DNA from: Candidatus Limiplasma stercoravium
GTDB lineage: Bacteria; Bacillota; Clostridia; Christensenellales; Aristaeellaceae
Assembly (NCBI GenBank): GCA_018715175.1
Contig: DVME01000131.1
Location: 1 to 45,288, forward strand
DNA: 45,288 nucleotides
Direction of reading: 5' to 3'
The position numbers and the translations under genes were made by a program. Below are positions 31,449 to 39,978 of the stretch, piece by piece. The notes below the pieces were generated by a model. It had not been told where the DNA came from, did no database searches, and saw nothing but the letters and a program-made list of their open reading frames with translations. The stretch's first letter is position 1. Each line of letters starts with the position of its first letter.

Positions 31449-33908
31449 ATGCAAATCACGCAAAACGGCAAAGCGGTCAGCCGCATTGTGCTGGGCCGCC
31501 GGGCCACCTGGTTGGAAACCCATGCGGCCGACCAATTGAAGCGCTATGTCCGTCAGCTCAGCGGGGCTTGCCTGCTGATTACCTACGAGCAGGACGCTTA
31601 TCCCGCGCCGGGCGGCGCGATTCTCATCGGGCGGCCGGGCACGCACGACGGCGTCGGCCGCTATGCCGGCGCGCTGGGCCTGGAGTCGCAGGACGCGCAG
31701 GAGCGCGACGCCGTGGCCATCCTTGCGCGCGGCGACGAGCTGGTTTTGAGCGGTTCCAACGACCGCTCGGTCTACTATAGCGTCTTTCATCTGCTGCAAA
31801 CGCATTTTCACGTGGGCTTTTACTTTGACGGCGATACTGTGGATCCCCAGCCGGATCTGGCGGTTGAGGACGGGCTGTGGGTGGAGCGCTCGGCGTTTCG
31901 CTTCCGGCACACGGTGGGGCAATGGGTGTATAACTTCGCGGCGTTTTTGAACGCCCGGGAGCGCCGGGAAGAGCTGGAGTTTTTTGCGCGCAACAAAATC
32001 AACTCCTACCGCTTCTATACCTGGAACAGCTACCTGCGCAAGCGCGTGTTTCAGAAGATGGGCGTGCCCACGGAGCCCATCACCGACGGCGACCTGGAGC
32101 GCATGCGGGTTTTGCGCGACACGGCGGCCTATGCGCGTCGCCTGGGCCTGGAAACCATGGTCTATCTGCTGCCGCAGGAAACCAGCCTGGCGTTTCGCCA
32201 GGTCTACCCCAACGCGCGGTACTTCGGCTGCGAATGGGTCAAGGACGACGCTGCCGCGCCGGATATCGTGCCCTACCTCTATCCCGACGATCCGCTATAC
32301 CATCGCCTCATCCGCACCACCGTGGAAACGTGGATTGAAACCTACGGCCCCTGCCGCCATTTTTCGGCCGCGCCGCCTTCGGAGCACCACATCGCCACCG
32401 ACATCGAGGATTTCATCAACATCAACCTTCTGTTTGCCAAGCATACCTATGAGGGCATCCGCGAGGCCGTGCCGGACGCCCGGTTCTTCTTTGACGGCTG
32501 GGGCGTGCGCGCCAACACCCCTCCCTCCATCTGGACCATGCCGGGCGTCATGGAGCGCTTTGTGGACGCGCTGCCCCCGGAGGTGTATTTTTTGGACTTG
32601 TGGCCCAACCGCAAGGAATCGGTGTACACCTTCCGCGAGCCCATGTACCGCGATCCCCAATACGGCCCGCTGCGCCGGGCGCGCTATATCCTGGAGCCCA
32701 TCAACGAGTTCGGCGGGGACGATCACATGCACGGCTGCTTCGAGCGGCATATTCAGGCGGCCCAAGAGCTTGCCGACCCGGCCGTGGTTGAGCATGGCGA
32801 AGGCTTTGGCAACGCCACGGAGCTATGCGGCTTCAGCCTGCATTTCTTTGACCTGCTCTTTGCCCTGGCGTGGAATCCGCGCCAGGTGGACGTGGAGTCC
32901 TTCCTGGCGGATACGGCCCTGCGCCGTTACGGGGCGGCCCTGGCCCAAGGCGCTTTGCCGGCGCTGCGCAGCCTGCACAGCGCCGTGTATTCCCATAGCG
33001 ACAGCTCCCACGCGCGCTACCAAAAGCGCTGCTACCTCACCCGCACCCAGCGCCGCCTGGTGCCGGCCGCGGAATCGCTGGAGGTTGCCCAAGGGCTTCG
33101 GGACTACGTAAACGCCATGCTCGATCTTCCGGGCGCGGCGGAAAACCGCGCCGTGGGCCGCGATCTTTTCGACGCTCTGCGCCAGTACATTACGGAATTT
33201 TTCAACCTTCACCTCCAGCGCCTTTTCGGGGTGTTCCTTTCCCGCGCCCAGGGCGAACCGGCGGCCGTTCACGAGGCGTTTGAACGCCACGCGGCGCTTC
33301 TGGAATCGCTGCTGGACTGCCTGGAGGAGTTGGTGGCCGAGGACGAAAACTCTTACCTCGAAACCGTGGTGCGCCGCTACCAGGGGCGCGCCGGCGACCC
33401 GGATGTCTCGGGCGCGGATAGCAAAATTACCGATTTTCGCGCCTGGATGCGCGATTTGGGCTCCACCTTCGCCGCCACCATTCCCAACCTGGTGGACTAT
33501 CCCAGCCGCGACTACGTGGAGCTCATCCGCGGGTATGACCGCCCGCGCGTGGAAGCCTGCGTAAGCCTGCTGCGCGGCCTTTTGGACGACGGCGGGGCGG
33601 AGGCGCCCGGCAAGGTGGACGACCGCCTGGAGGACGCCTACCGCCAGGTGGAGCGGCGCTGGATTGAGCAGGGATACCCCGTGACGGACGATTGCCTTTG
33701 CGCGCATCTGCCGCTGGGCCAGGCGGCCCGCCGCGCGTGGGAGCGCTTGAAAACCCTGCCGCTGGGCGAGGATGTGACGGGCGGCGAAGCCCCGGCCGCC
33801 TCCGAACGCGCCGACGTGTTCGCCAGCTATTCGGAGGATACGGATCTTCGACAGGAGCGCTCCTGGACTACGGAAAACCCTTTTGCCACAAAGGAGGCGC
33901 AAGCGTGA
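31449..33908 (+). CDS. GH89-like alpha-N-acetylglucosaminidase (NAGLU family)
   Basis: This 819-residue protein has the three-part NAGLU layout: an alpha/beta N-terminal domain (about 1-145), a TIM barrel (about 150-480) and an all-helical C-terminal domain. Recognised similarities are FSAAPPSEHH (E312 in the place of the family's ADPFNE glutamate), FFFDGWGV, LEPINEFGGDDHMHG, and in the C-terminal domain DLFDALRQYI, LLESLLDCLEELVAEDENSY and LVDYPSRDYVELIRGYDRPR. NAGLU enzymes remove terminal alpha-linked GlcNAc, for example from heparan or mucin-type glycans. The barrel is divergent, so substrate is tentative; the second acid may be E451 or E458. No signal peptide, so it would act on imported glycan. 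First gene of an eight-gene operon. Confidence 0.75.
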   Translation: MQITQNGKAVSRIVLGRRATWLETHAADQLKRYVRQLSGACLLITYEQDAYPAPGGAILIGRPGTHDGVGRYAGALGLESQDAQERDAVAILARGDELVLSGSNDRSVYYSVFHLLQTHFHVGFYFDGDTVDPQPDLAVEDGLWVERSAFRFRHTVGQWVYNFAAFLNARERREELEFFARNKINSYRFYTWNSYLRKRVFQKMGVPTEPITDGDLERMRVLRDTAAYARRLGLETMVYLLPQETSLAFRQVYPNARYFGCEWVKDDAAAPDIVPYLYPDDPLYHRLIRTTVETWIETYGPCRHFSAAPPSEHHIATDIEDFININLLFAKHTYEGIREAVPDARFFFDGWGVRANTPPSIWTMPGVMERFVDALPPEVYFLDLWPNRKESVYTFREPMYRDPQYGPLRRARYILEPINEFGGDDHMHGCFERHIQAAQELADPAVVEHGEGFGNATELCGFSLHFFDLLFALAWNPRQVDVESFLADTALRRYGAALAQGALPALRSLHSAVYSHSDSSHARYQKRCYLTRTQRRLVPAAESLEVAQGLRDYVNAMLDLPGAAENRAVGRDLFDALRQYITEFFNLHLQRLFGVFLSRAQGEPAAVHEAFERHAALLESLLDCLEELVAEDENSYLETVVRRYQGRAGDPDVSGADSKITDFRAWMRDLGSTFAATIPNLVDYPSRDYVELIRGYDRPRVEACVSLLRGLLDDGGAEAPGKVDDRLEDAYRQVERRWIEQGYPVTDDCLCAHLPLGQAARRAWERLKTLPLGEDVTGGEAPAASERADVFASYSEDTDLRQERSWTTENPFATKEAQA

Positions 33909-35017
33909 GCGTCTTTGAAGAGCTGGGCCTGCGCCGCTTTCTCAACGCCGAGGACACCTTTACCTCAAACGGCGCCAGCTGCCTTGGGCCGGAGGCGTAC
34001 CAGGCCATGCGGGAAATTTCGGGCGCGTGGGTGGATCTTTTGCAGATGCAGCGCAACACGGGCGAGGCGCTGGCCAGGCTGACGCGCAACGAAGCCGCCT
34101 ACGTGTCCTCGGGCGCGGCCTCGGCGCTGACGCTGTGCGCGGCCGCGGCGCTGTGCGAAGGCGACCGGGACGCCTTTCTCGCCCTGCCGGACGCTTCCCT
34201 CTGCCGCCGCCGGGAGGCGCTGGTGCTCGCGCCCCAGAAAAACGCCTACATGCGCAGCATTGCCGCCTCCGGCGCCACGCTTCGCTGGGCCGGCGAGGAG
34301 GGCCGCCCCCTGACCTTGGAGCAGGCGGAAGCGGCCATGTCGCGGCAGACGGCCGCGCTGTTCTACTTTGTCTATCACGGCGCGGCGCTGTGCCCGTCCC
34401 TGGAGGCGCTTGCGCGGGCCGCGCACCGCCGGGGCATTCCCGTGTTTGTGGATGCGGCGGCGCAGCTGCCCCCGGCGGAAAACCTCTGGGCCTTCACGGG
34501 CCAGGGCGCGGATTTGGCGCTGTTTAGCGGCGGCAAGGGCTTGGCCGGCCCGCAGGATAGCGGCCTGGCCGTGGGCAAGCGGCTGTGGGTGGAGCGCCTA
34601 TTGGCCCTGGGCGCGCCCAACGAGGGCCTGGCCCGGGGTTCCAAGGTGACGCGGGAGGCCATGGCCGGGCTGTACGCCGCGGTCAAGCGCTTCGTTTCCG
34701 AACCGGAATCGCAGCGCCAAGCCGCGCTGATGGAAAAATGCGCCCTGGGGCGCGACTGCATGGAACGGTGCGGCTTTGCGCAGGTGCGCATCGTGGCGCA
34801 GGGGCCGGTGGGCCAGGCGTCGCCCCGCGTGCTGGGGCGGCCCGTGGGCATGGACGCGCGCGCCTTGCGCCAGGCCCTGCGCGACGACGGGCTGCTCGTG
34901 GGCTACGACGCGCAGGAGGACGCGCTTTGCTTTCATCCGCAAATGCTTACGCTGAAGCAGACGCAAACCGCGTGCCGCCTGCTGGAAAATCGGGTACGGC
35001 TTTGGAAGGAGGCCTAA
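33905..35017 (+). CDS. SelA-like PLP-dependent enzyme, candidate glucosaminate ammonia-lyase
   Basis: The 370-residue protein belongs to the SelA-related fold-type I group that includes D-glucosaminate-6-phosphate ammonia-lyase (DgaE). Visible are FLNAEDTFTSNGASCLGPEA near the N-terminus, YVSSGAASALTLCAAAALC, D183 (VFVDAAAQLPP) and the PLP lysine K211 in LALFSGGKGLAGPQDSG. Such enzymes eliminate water and ammonia from 2-amino-sugar acids to give 2-keto-3-deoxy acids. It starts at GTG 33905 inside the GH89 stop, with AAAGGAGG upstream. The neighbouring RidA and deacetylase genes support an amino-acid sugar as substrate. A selenocysteine role is unlikely, since no selB or tRNA-Sec is near. Confidence 0.82.
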   Translation: MSVFEELGLRRFLNAEDTFTSNGASCLGPEAYQAMREISGAWVDLLQMQRNTGEALARLTRNEAAYVSSGAASALTLCAAAALCEGDRDAFLALPDASLCRRREALVLAPQKNAYMRSIAASGATLRWAGEEGRPLTLEQAEAAMSRQTAALFYFVYHGAALCPSLEALARAAHRRGIPVFVDAAAQLPPAENLWAFTGQGADLALFSGGKGLAGPQDSGLAVGKRLWVERLLALGAPNEGLARGSKVTREAMAGLYAAVKRFVSEPESQRQAALMEKCALGRDCMERCGFAQVRIVAQGPVGQASPRVLGRPVGMDARALRQALRDDGLLVGYDAQEDALCFHPQMLTLKQTQTACRLLENRVRLWKEA

Positions 35018-35019
35018 AC

Positions 35020-35487
35020 ATGGGCGCAACGGAAAGGCGCATGGAACAACTGGGCATCCGCTTGCAGCAAACGGACTGGCGCGGCAAGGGCGTGGCGGAC
35101 GCCGTCATCGCGGGGGATTTGCTGTTTCTTTCGGCGCATCACCCGGTGGACGCAAACGGCGCGCCGGTCTACGTGGGTCGCGTCGGCGCGGAGGTCACGC
35201 CCGAGGAAGCGTATCAGGCGGCGCGGCTGTGCGCTTTGAACATGCTGCGCACGATTCGTTTTTACATCGGCAGCCTGGATCGCGTGGACTGCGTGGTCAA
35301 GGCGCTGGGGTTGGTCAACAGCGCGGGCGACTTTTGCGACATGCCCGCCGTGATGAACGGCTTTTCCGACCTGATGGTCGAGGTGTTCGGGCAGCGCGGC
35401 CGCCACGCGCGGGCGGCCATGGGCGCGTATGTGCTGGAGGGCAACATGCCCGTATGCGTGGACGCCATCGTCCGCCTGCGAAAGTGA
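35020..35487 (+). CDS. RidA/YjgF family protein, copy 1
   Basis: This 155-residue protein fits the RidA (YjgF/YER057c) family, subgroup with the YjgF_endoribonc-type layout. Motifs: VIAGDLLFLSAHHPVD, VTPEEAYQAARLCALNMLRT, DRVDCVVKALGLVNS and GRHARAAMGAYVLEGN. The arginine of RHARAAMG matches the residue that binds substrate carboxylates in RidA. RidA hydrolyses reactive enamine/imine products of PLP enzymes to keto acids, fitting its place 2 nt after the SelA-like gene. ATG 35020 has GGAAGGAGG upstream. Confidence 0.9.
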   Translation: MGATERRMEQLGIRLQQTDWRGKGVADAVIAGDLLFLSAHHPVDANGAPVYVGRVGAEVTPEEAYQAARLCALNMLRTIRFYIGSLDRVDCVVKALGLVNSAGDFCDMPAVMNGFSDLMVEVFGQRGRHARAAMGAYVLEGNMPVCVDAIVRLRK

Positions 35488-35500
35488 GGAATGCGCCGTG

Positions 35501-35974
35501 ATGGATGCCTTTGAAGCGCCCGCATACCCCAAGGTCAAAGCGCTCATTCCCATCCGGGAGACGGGCGGGCTGGTCTTTGTGTCCGGGCATGGGCCGGAGG
35601 ACATCAACACCTATGAACCGCTGTACCGCGGGCGCGTGGGCGAAGGCCTCAGCCCGGAGCAGGGCCGCCAGGCCGCCGCCGAGTGCGCCAAAACGCTTTT
35701 GCGCGCCGTCAAGGAGCGCTACGGCACGCTGGACTGCATCCAGGGCCTGGTGCGGGCGCTGGTGCTGGTCAACTGCGGCGCGGAATTTAAGGACATCGGC
35801 GCCGTGGCGGACGGCTTTTCCGACCTGATGGCCGAGGTCTTGGAGGAACGCGGCCGCCATGCGCGTACTGTGATGGGCACGCGCAACATGCCCAACCATA
35901 ACATCCCCGTCGAGGTGGAACTCATCTTCCGCCTGGCGCCGGGCTATGAAGAAAGGGGCGTAAGGGATGTTTGA
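35501..35974 (+). CDS. RidA/YjgF family protein, copy 2
   Basis: A second RidA-family protein (157 residues) that is clearly a diverged paralogue of its neighbour: LVFVSGHGPEDI, LSPEQGRQAAAECAKTLLRA, IQGLVRALVLVNCGAEF and GRHARTVMGTRNMPNHNIPV line up with copy 1. The conserved RHART arginine is kept. An in-frame GTG at 35498 is an alternative start with a slightly better distance to the GAGGA ribosome site. It overlaps the amidohydrolase start by 8 bp. Two copies may form a heteromer or serve two intermediates. Confidence 0.9.
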   Translation: MDAFEAPAYPKVKALIPIRETGGLVFVSGHGPEDINTYEPLYRGRVGEGLSPEQGRQAAAECAKTLLRAVKERYGTLDCIQGLVRALVLVNCGAEFKDIGAVADGFSDLMAEVLEERGRHARTVMGTRNMPNHNIPVEVELIFRLAPGYEERGVRDV

Positions 35975-37226
35975 CCTGCTGATTCAGGGCGGAACCGTCT
36001 ACGACCCCGAAACCGGCGCCCTCACGCGCCAGGATGTGGCCGTCGCCGGGGGGCGCATCGCCCGGCTCGGCGGCGATCTTCCCGCCTCCGGCGCCCAAAC
36101 CGTGCTGGACGCCTCGGATTGCCTGGTGACGCCGGGGCTGATCGACCTGCATTGCCATATTTATCCGGTTTTTCCCTACGTCCGGGAGGATTCGCTGCGC
36201 ACCGTCAACGCCGAGGAACACATGCTGCGCTGCGGCGTGACCACCGCCGTGGACGCCGGTACCTGCGGTTGGCGCAACTTCGGTGATTTTTATGAGCACG
36301 TCGTCAGCCGCACCAAGCTGCGCGTGCTGGCCTTTTTGAACATCGCCGCCAAAGGCATGGCCTACACGGACTCCGAACAGGCCGTGGCCGATATCCAGCC
36401 TTCCGTGACGGCGGCGGTGGCCAAGGCGTACGACGATTGCGTGGTGGGCGTCAAAAGCGCGCACTACTGGCCGCGGCCTCAGGACGCATCGCACCCGGCC
36501 TTTGCGTCCATCGACGGCGCGCGGGAGGCGGCGGCCCAATGCGGCAAGCCCGTCATGGTGGACAGCATTCCCGTATCGCCGCAGCGCACGTACCCCGACA
36601 TCCTGCGCCGCCTGTCGCCCGGCGATATCCACACCCACGTCTTCGCCCAGCAGTTTCCCCTCCTGGACGGGGAAGGAAGGGTGCAGGCGTTCCTCATGCA
36701 GCAGCGCGCGCGCGGCGTGCGCTTTGACGTGGGCCACGGCTCGGGCAGCTTTTGGTTCCGCCAGGCCGTTCCCTGCTTGGAACAGGGCTTCTGGCCCGAT
36801 ACCCTGTCCACGGATCTGCATCACCAAAACGTGACCGGCCCGGCCTTTGACCTGCTGTATGTGGCCGGCAAGTTCCTGGCCATGGGCATGCCGCTGGGCG
36901 ATGTGCTCTACCGCGTCACCCGCGCGCCCGCGCTGGTGCTGGGGCGCGAGGAGCTGGGCGTGGTGTCGCCGGGAGCGTGCGCGGATTTGGCCGTGCTGCG
37001 CCTGCGCCCGGGGCGCTTCGGTTATCTGGATTGCGGCGGCGCGCGCTTGCAGGGCGAAGGAAAGCTGGAATGCGTGGCCACCGTGCGCGCCGGCGAGACC
37101 CTTTACGACCCGGAGGGGCGAACCGCTCCCGACTGGCGTTGCGCCCCGCCGCCCTACTGGACGCCGCCCGGCCTCATGCGAAGCTGGGAGCTTCGGACTG
37201 AAAAGGAGGAATCCCCGTGCGTTTGA
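35967..37226 (+). CDS. Amidohydrolase/deacetylase family metalloenzyme
   Basis: This 419-residue protein belongs to the amidohydrolase superfamily, subgroup found next to SelA-like genes (EF_0837-type). It would deacylate an N-acyl amino sugar acid. Metal ligands visible: H62 and H64 (LIDLHCHIYP), the lysine K163 (VGVKSAHYW) expected to be carbamylated, H222 or H224 (GDIHTHVFAQQ) and D283 (LSTDLHHQN); H257 lies in DVGHGSGSFWF. The histidine expected after strand 5 (MVHIG in relatives) is D199 here (VMVDSIP). ATG 35967 overlaps the RidA-2 stop. Dihydroorotase is unlikely given context and motifs. Confidence 0.85.
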   Translation: MFDLLIQGGTVYDPETGALTRQDVAVAGGRIARLGGDLPASGAQTVLDASDCLVTPGLIDLHCHIYPVFPYVREDSLRTVNAEEHMLRCGVTTAVDAGTCGWRNFGDFYEHVVSRTKLRVLAFLNIAAKGMAYTDSEQAVADIQPSVTAAVAKAYDDCVVGVKSAHYWPRPQDASHPAFASIDGAREAAAQCGKPVMVDSIPVSPQRTYPDILRRLSPGDIHTHVFAQQFPLLDGEGRVQAFLMQQRARGVRFDVGHGSGSFWFRQAVPCLEQGFWPDTLSTDLHHQNVTGPAFDLLYVAGKFLAMGMPLGDVLYRVTRAPALVLGREELGVVSPGACADLAVLRLRPGRFGYLDCGGARLQGEGKLECVATVRAGETLYDPEGRTAPDWRCAPPPYWTPPGLMRSWELRTEKEESPCV

Positions 37227-38161
37227 ACGAAAAAGAAGATATCCTGGATTGGACGTCCCAATGGACGGGCGAGCGTTTCCCCAACGGCAGGCCCAAGGTG
37301 AGCGACGAGAAGATCGAAATTCTCAAGACCCTGACCCAGGAGGAAATCTGGCATCCGCTGTACTTCAGCGGCTACCGCTTCGCGTTTCAGGGCAACCTGC
37401 GCACGCTGCATCCGGGCAAGAAGCTCTTTGGCCGGGCGGTTACGTGCTGCTTTGCCCCGCAGCGGCCCGACGTGCGGCGCAACGCCTTTGAGACCGGGGC
37501 CGGGAAAGGCTGGCGGGGCGACTGCAACCAATGGGTCATCGACAGCCTTGTGGAAGGCGACGTCGTGGTGTGCGACCTGTACGACAAGGTTTTCAAGGGC
37601 ACCTTTGTGGGCGGCAACCTCACCACCGCCATCCAAGCGCGCACGCGCACCGGCGGCGCGGTGGTGTGGGGCGGCGTGCGGGATCTGGAGCAAATGCGCA
37701 AAATCGACGTCCAGGTGTACTTCCGCGGCGTGGATCCCACGCCCATCCGCGACTGCCAAATCGTGTCCTTCAACGGGCCGTGCCGCATCGGGGAAGCGCT
37801 GTGCCTGCCGGGGGATATCGTGGTGGGCAACGAAAACGGCGTGCTGTTCGTGCCCAGCCATCTGGTGGACACGGTCATCGAAAACGCCTTCAAGATGCAG
37901 GCGCGCGATCTGTTTGCCTTTCCGCGCCTGCGCGCGGGCGTGTACACCACCGCCGACGTGGACGCTCCCGTGTGGCCGCCAAAGATGCTGGGGGAGCTCA
38001 TCGACTTCCTGGAGCGCGACGAGGCGGGAAAGCGCTACCGCGGCATGGACTGGAGTTTGGAATGGCGCGCGGCGCAGGGCGACGAGGCGGCCGTGGAGGA
38101 AATGCTTCGCCGGTTTGACATCGAGCCGCTTTCGCCGGGCGAGGGGGTGGCGTTTCTGTGA
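37217..38161 (+). CDS. RraA-like aldolase/decarboxylase family protein
   Basis: The 314-residue protein contains the RraA/HMG-aldolase fold: GDVVVCDLYDKVFKGTFVGG, then NLTTAIQARTRTGGAVVWGG and VRD with R155 and D156, which bind pyruvate-like enolates and the metal in this family. An N-terminal extension of about 65 residues and a C-terminal helical tail lengthen it beyond the usual 220 residues. Family members cleave 4-hydroxy-2-keto acids or decarboxylate oxaloacetate; here it may split 2-keto-3-deoxygluconate. The start is GTG 37217 with AAGGAGGA; it overlaps the genes on both sides. Confidence 0.85.
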   Translation: MRLNEKEDILDWTSQWTGERFPNGRPKVSDEKIEILKTLTQEEIWHPLYFSGYRFAFQGNLRTLHPGKKLFGRAVTCCFAPQRPDVRRNAFETGAGKGWRGDCNQWVIDSLVEGDVVVCDLYDKVFKGTFVGGNLTTAIQARTRTGGAVVWGGVRDLEQMRKIDVQVYFRGVDPTPIRDCQIVSFNGPCRIGEALCLPGDIVVGNENGVLFVPSHLVDTVIENAFKMQARDLFAFPRLRAGVYTTADVDAPVWPPKMLGELIDFLERDEAGKRYRGMDWSLEWRAAQGDEAAVEEMLRRFDIEPLSPGEGVAFL

Positions 38162-38982
38162 AGGAGCGCGTCATCGCCGATTATAACGCCCTTTTGCGGG
38201 GAAAGACGGCTTTTGTGACCACGGCGGCGCGCGGCATCGGCCTGAGCATCGCGCGGCTGTTTGTGCGCCAGGGGGCGACGGTGTATTTTGCGGGGCGAAA
38301 CGCCGGGCATGTCCAGCGCGCGCAGGCGGCGCTGCAACGGGACAACCCCGCCTGCCGCGGCTATGTGTGCGACCTGGCCGACGCCGGGCAAAGCGAGGCG
38401 ACGGCGCTTGAGGCCCTGGCCGACAGCGGCGGGTTTGATATCCTGGTGGGCACGGTGGGGGTCAACTGCCATTGCACCGTGGAGGATTATGCCGACGCGG
38501 ACATGGCCCGCCTGCTGGAAACCAACTACCTCAGCGGCCTGCGCTTCGCCCGGCGGTTCATGCCGTCGCTTCGGGCCCGAAAGGGAAGCGTGGTTTTCGT
38601 CTCCTCCATTCATAGCGCCCTGACCCAGCCCACCAACATGCTTTACGCAGGCACCAAGGGCGCCATGAACGCCGCGGCGCGGGCCATGGCCCTGGACTTT
38701 GCCAAGGACGGCGTGCGGGTCAATACGGTATGCCCCGGCCTCATCCTCAGCGACGTCATGCGCGACCTGATGGACGGCATGGAAACCCAGGCCGAAAAGG
38801 AAGCCTTTTTGCGCCATTGCGACCGCTGCCAGCCGCTGCCGGCCGGCTGCATGGAGGACATCGCCAACGCCGCGCTGTACTTCGCCTCGGACATGTCCGC
38901 CTATGTGACGGGCCAAACGCTGATGGTGGACGGCGGCACGAGCGTCAAGGCGCACGATTTTTGGATGGAAACGGAAGGGTGA
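38158..38982 (+). CDS. Short-chain dehydrogenase/reductase (SDR)
   Basis: This 274-residue SDR has catalytic N123 (LETNYLSG), S150 (VVFVSSIHSA), Y163 and K167 (YAGTKGAMNAAARAMALDFA) and the usual YVTGQTLMVDGG end. The nucleotide loop reads TTAARGIGLS, so the first glycine of TGxxxGIG is threonine, and NNAG is replaced by VGTVGVN. It is probably an NAD(P)-dependent sugar dehydrogenase; with the lactonase downstream it could oxidise the anomeric carbon of GlcNAc. It starts at GTG 38158 inside the RraA-like stop codon. Confidence 0.9.
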   Translation: MKERVIADYNALLRGKTAFVTTAARGIGLSIARLFVRQGATVYFAGRNAGHVQRAQAALQRDNPACRGYVCDLADAGQSEATALEALADSGGFDILVGTVGVNCHCTVEDYADADMARLLETNYLSGLRFARRFMPSLRARKGSVVFVSSIHSALTQPTNMLYAGTKGAMNAAARAMALDFAKDGVRVNTVCPGLILSDVMRDLMDGMETQAEKEAFLRHCDRCQPLPAGCMEDIANAALYFASDMSAYVTGQTLMVDGGTSVKAHDFWMETEG

Positions 38983-38991
38983 AAAGCAAAC

Positions 38992-39921
38992 ATGAAGGAA
39001 TGCCGGATGCTGTTTTCGGGGTACAGCGGCCCGAGGGAAGACCTTGTGTGGGCGCGCGTGGGGCCCGAGGGCGGCCTGCGGGTGATGGGCGGGCTGCGCC
39101 AGGGCGGGAACCCGTCGTTTGCCTGCCGCCTGGGGGATGCGGTGTATACCGTGTCCGAGCGGCCCGACGGCGCGGAGGTAACGTCCTACGCGCTGGCGGG
39201 AGACGGCCTGGAGAGGACGGGCAGCCTGGCGCTGCCCGGCATGCGCGGGCTGTGCCACCTGGCGGCGGCACAGGGAAAGCTGTATGGAAGCTGCTATGAA
39301 AGCGGGCATTTTTTCGCGCTGGACGCCGGCCTTTCCCGCGTGCTGTGGACGTTTCTTCCGCCGGGGACGCCGCGGGCGCATTGGACGCAGGAAGCGCAGG
39401 GGCGGCTTTGCCTGGCGGACTTGGGCAACAGCCGGGTGTACCGCTTCGCGCTGGAGGACGGCCTGCCAAGCGGGGAGAGCCAAACGCTTTCCCTGCCGGC
39501 GGGCAGCGGCCCGCGCCAGCCCCTGGCCCTGGACGGCGGCCTGTTGGCCGTGGTGTGCGAGCTGGACGGCATGCTGCGCTTTTACCGTGAGGACGCCGCA
39601 TGCGTTTTCGAGCTGCCCGCCAGCCAGACCCCCGGGCCCAACGCGCCGGGCGGCGCCTGCCGGATGGGGGATGTGCTGCTGGTGGGCAACCGCGGCCCCG
39701 ATACCGTATCCGCGCTGCGCATGACGCCGCAGGGCCCCCAACGCCTGGGCGAATGGCCCACGGGCCATTGGCCCCGCCATCTGGCCTGCGTGGGGGAATG
39801 GGTGTTTGTTGCCTGCGACCGGGGCGGCGAGGTGTGGCAATACCGCTGGGACGGCGCGGCGCTCAAGCGCCTGGCCGTTTTGCCGCTGCCCGGGGCCGCC
39901 TGCTCCCTCATGCTGGACTGA
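38992..39921 (+). CDS. Lactonase-like beta-propeller protein
   Basis: The 309-residue product has seven-bladed beta-propeller character, with repeats such as AHWTQEAQGRLCLADLGNSR, VYRFALEDG, AVVCELDGMLRFY and WPRHLACVGEWVFVACDRGG. The blade wording matches the YbhE/Pgl-type 6-phosphogluconolactonase (lactonase) family. It would open a sugar lactone made by the preceding SDR. ATG 38992 follows GGAAGGG that overlaps the SDR stop. It has no signal peptide. Last gene before the operon terminator. Confidence 0.78.
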   Translation: MKECRMLFSGYSGPREDLVWARVGPEGGLRVMGGLRQGGNPSFACRLGDAVYTVSERPDGAEVTSYALAGDGLERTGSLALPGMRGLCHLAAAQGKLYGSCYESGHFFALDAGLSRVLWTFLPPGTPRAHWTQEAQGRLCLADLGNSRVYRFALEDGLPSGESQTLSLPAGSGPRQPLALDGGLLAVVCELDGMLRFYREDAACVFELPASQTPGPNAPGGACRMGDVLLVGNRGPDTVSALRMTPQGPQRLGEWPTGHWPRHLACVGEWVFVACDRGGEVWQYRWDGAALKRLAVLPLPGAACSLMLD

Positions 39922-39932
39922 CCTTCTTTTTT

Positions 39933-39964
39933 CGCGCGGCCCCGGGCGGGCCGCGCGGCGTTTT
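39933..39964 (+). terminator. Terminator/attenuator between catabolic genes and sensor kinase
   Basis: CGCGCGGCCC (39933-39942) and GGGCCGCGCG (39948-39957) form a perfect 10-bp stem with a 5-nt loop, followed by GCGTTTT. Only 14 bp separate it from the kinase start and no promoter is visible after it, so partial read-through probably feeds the kinase genes. Confidence 0.75.
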
Positions 39965-39978
39965 GCGGGGGAATGCGA

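Noticed and set aside
33905..35017. SelA, L-seryl-tRNA(Sec) selenium transferase
   Set aside because: Only fold-level similarity; the protein is shorter than true SelA, and the operon encodes sugar catabolism with no selB, selD or tRNA-Sec.
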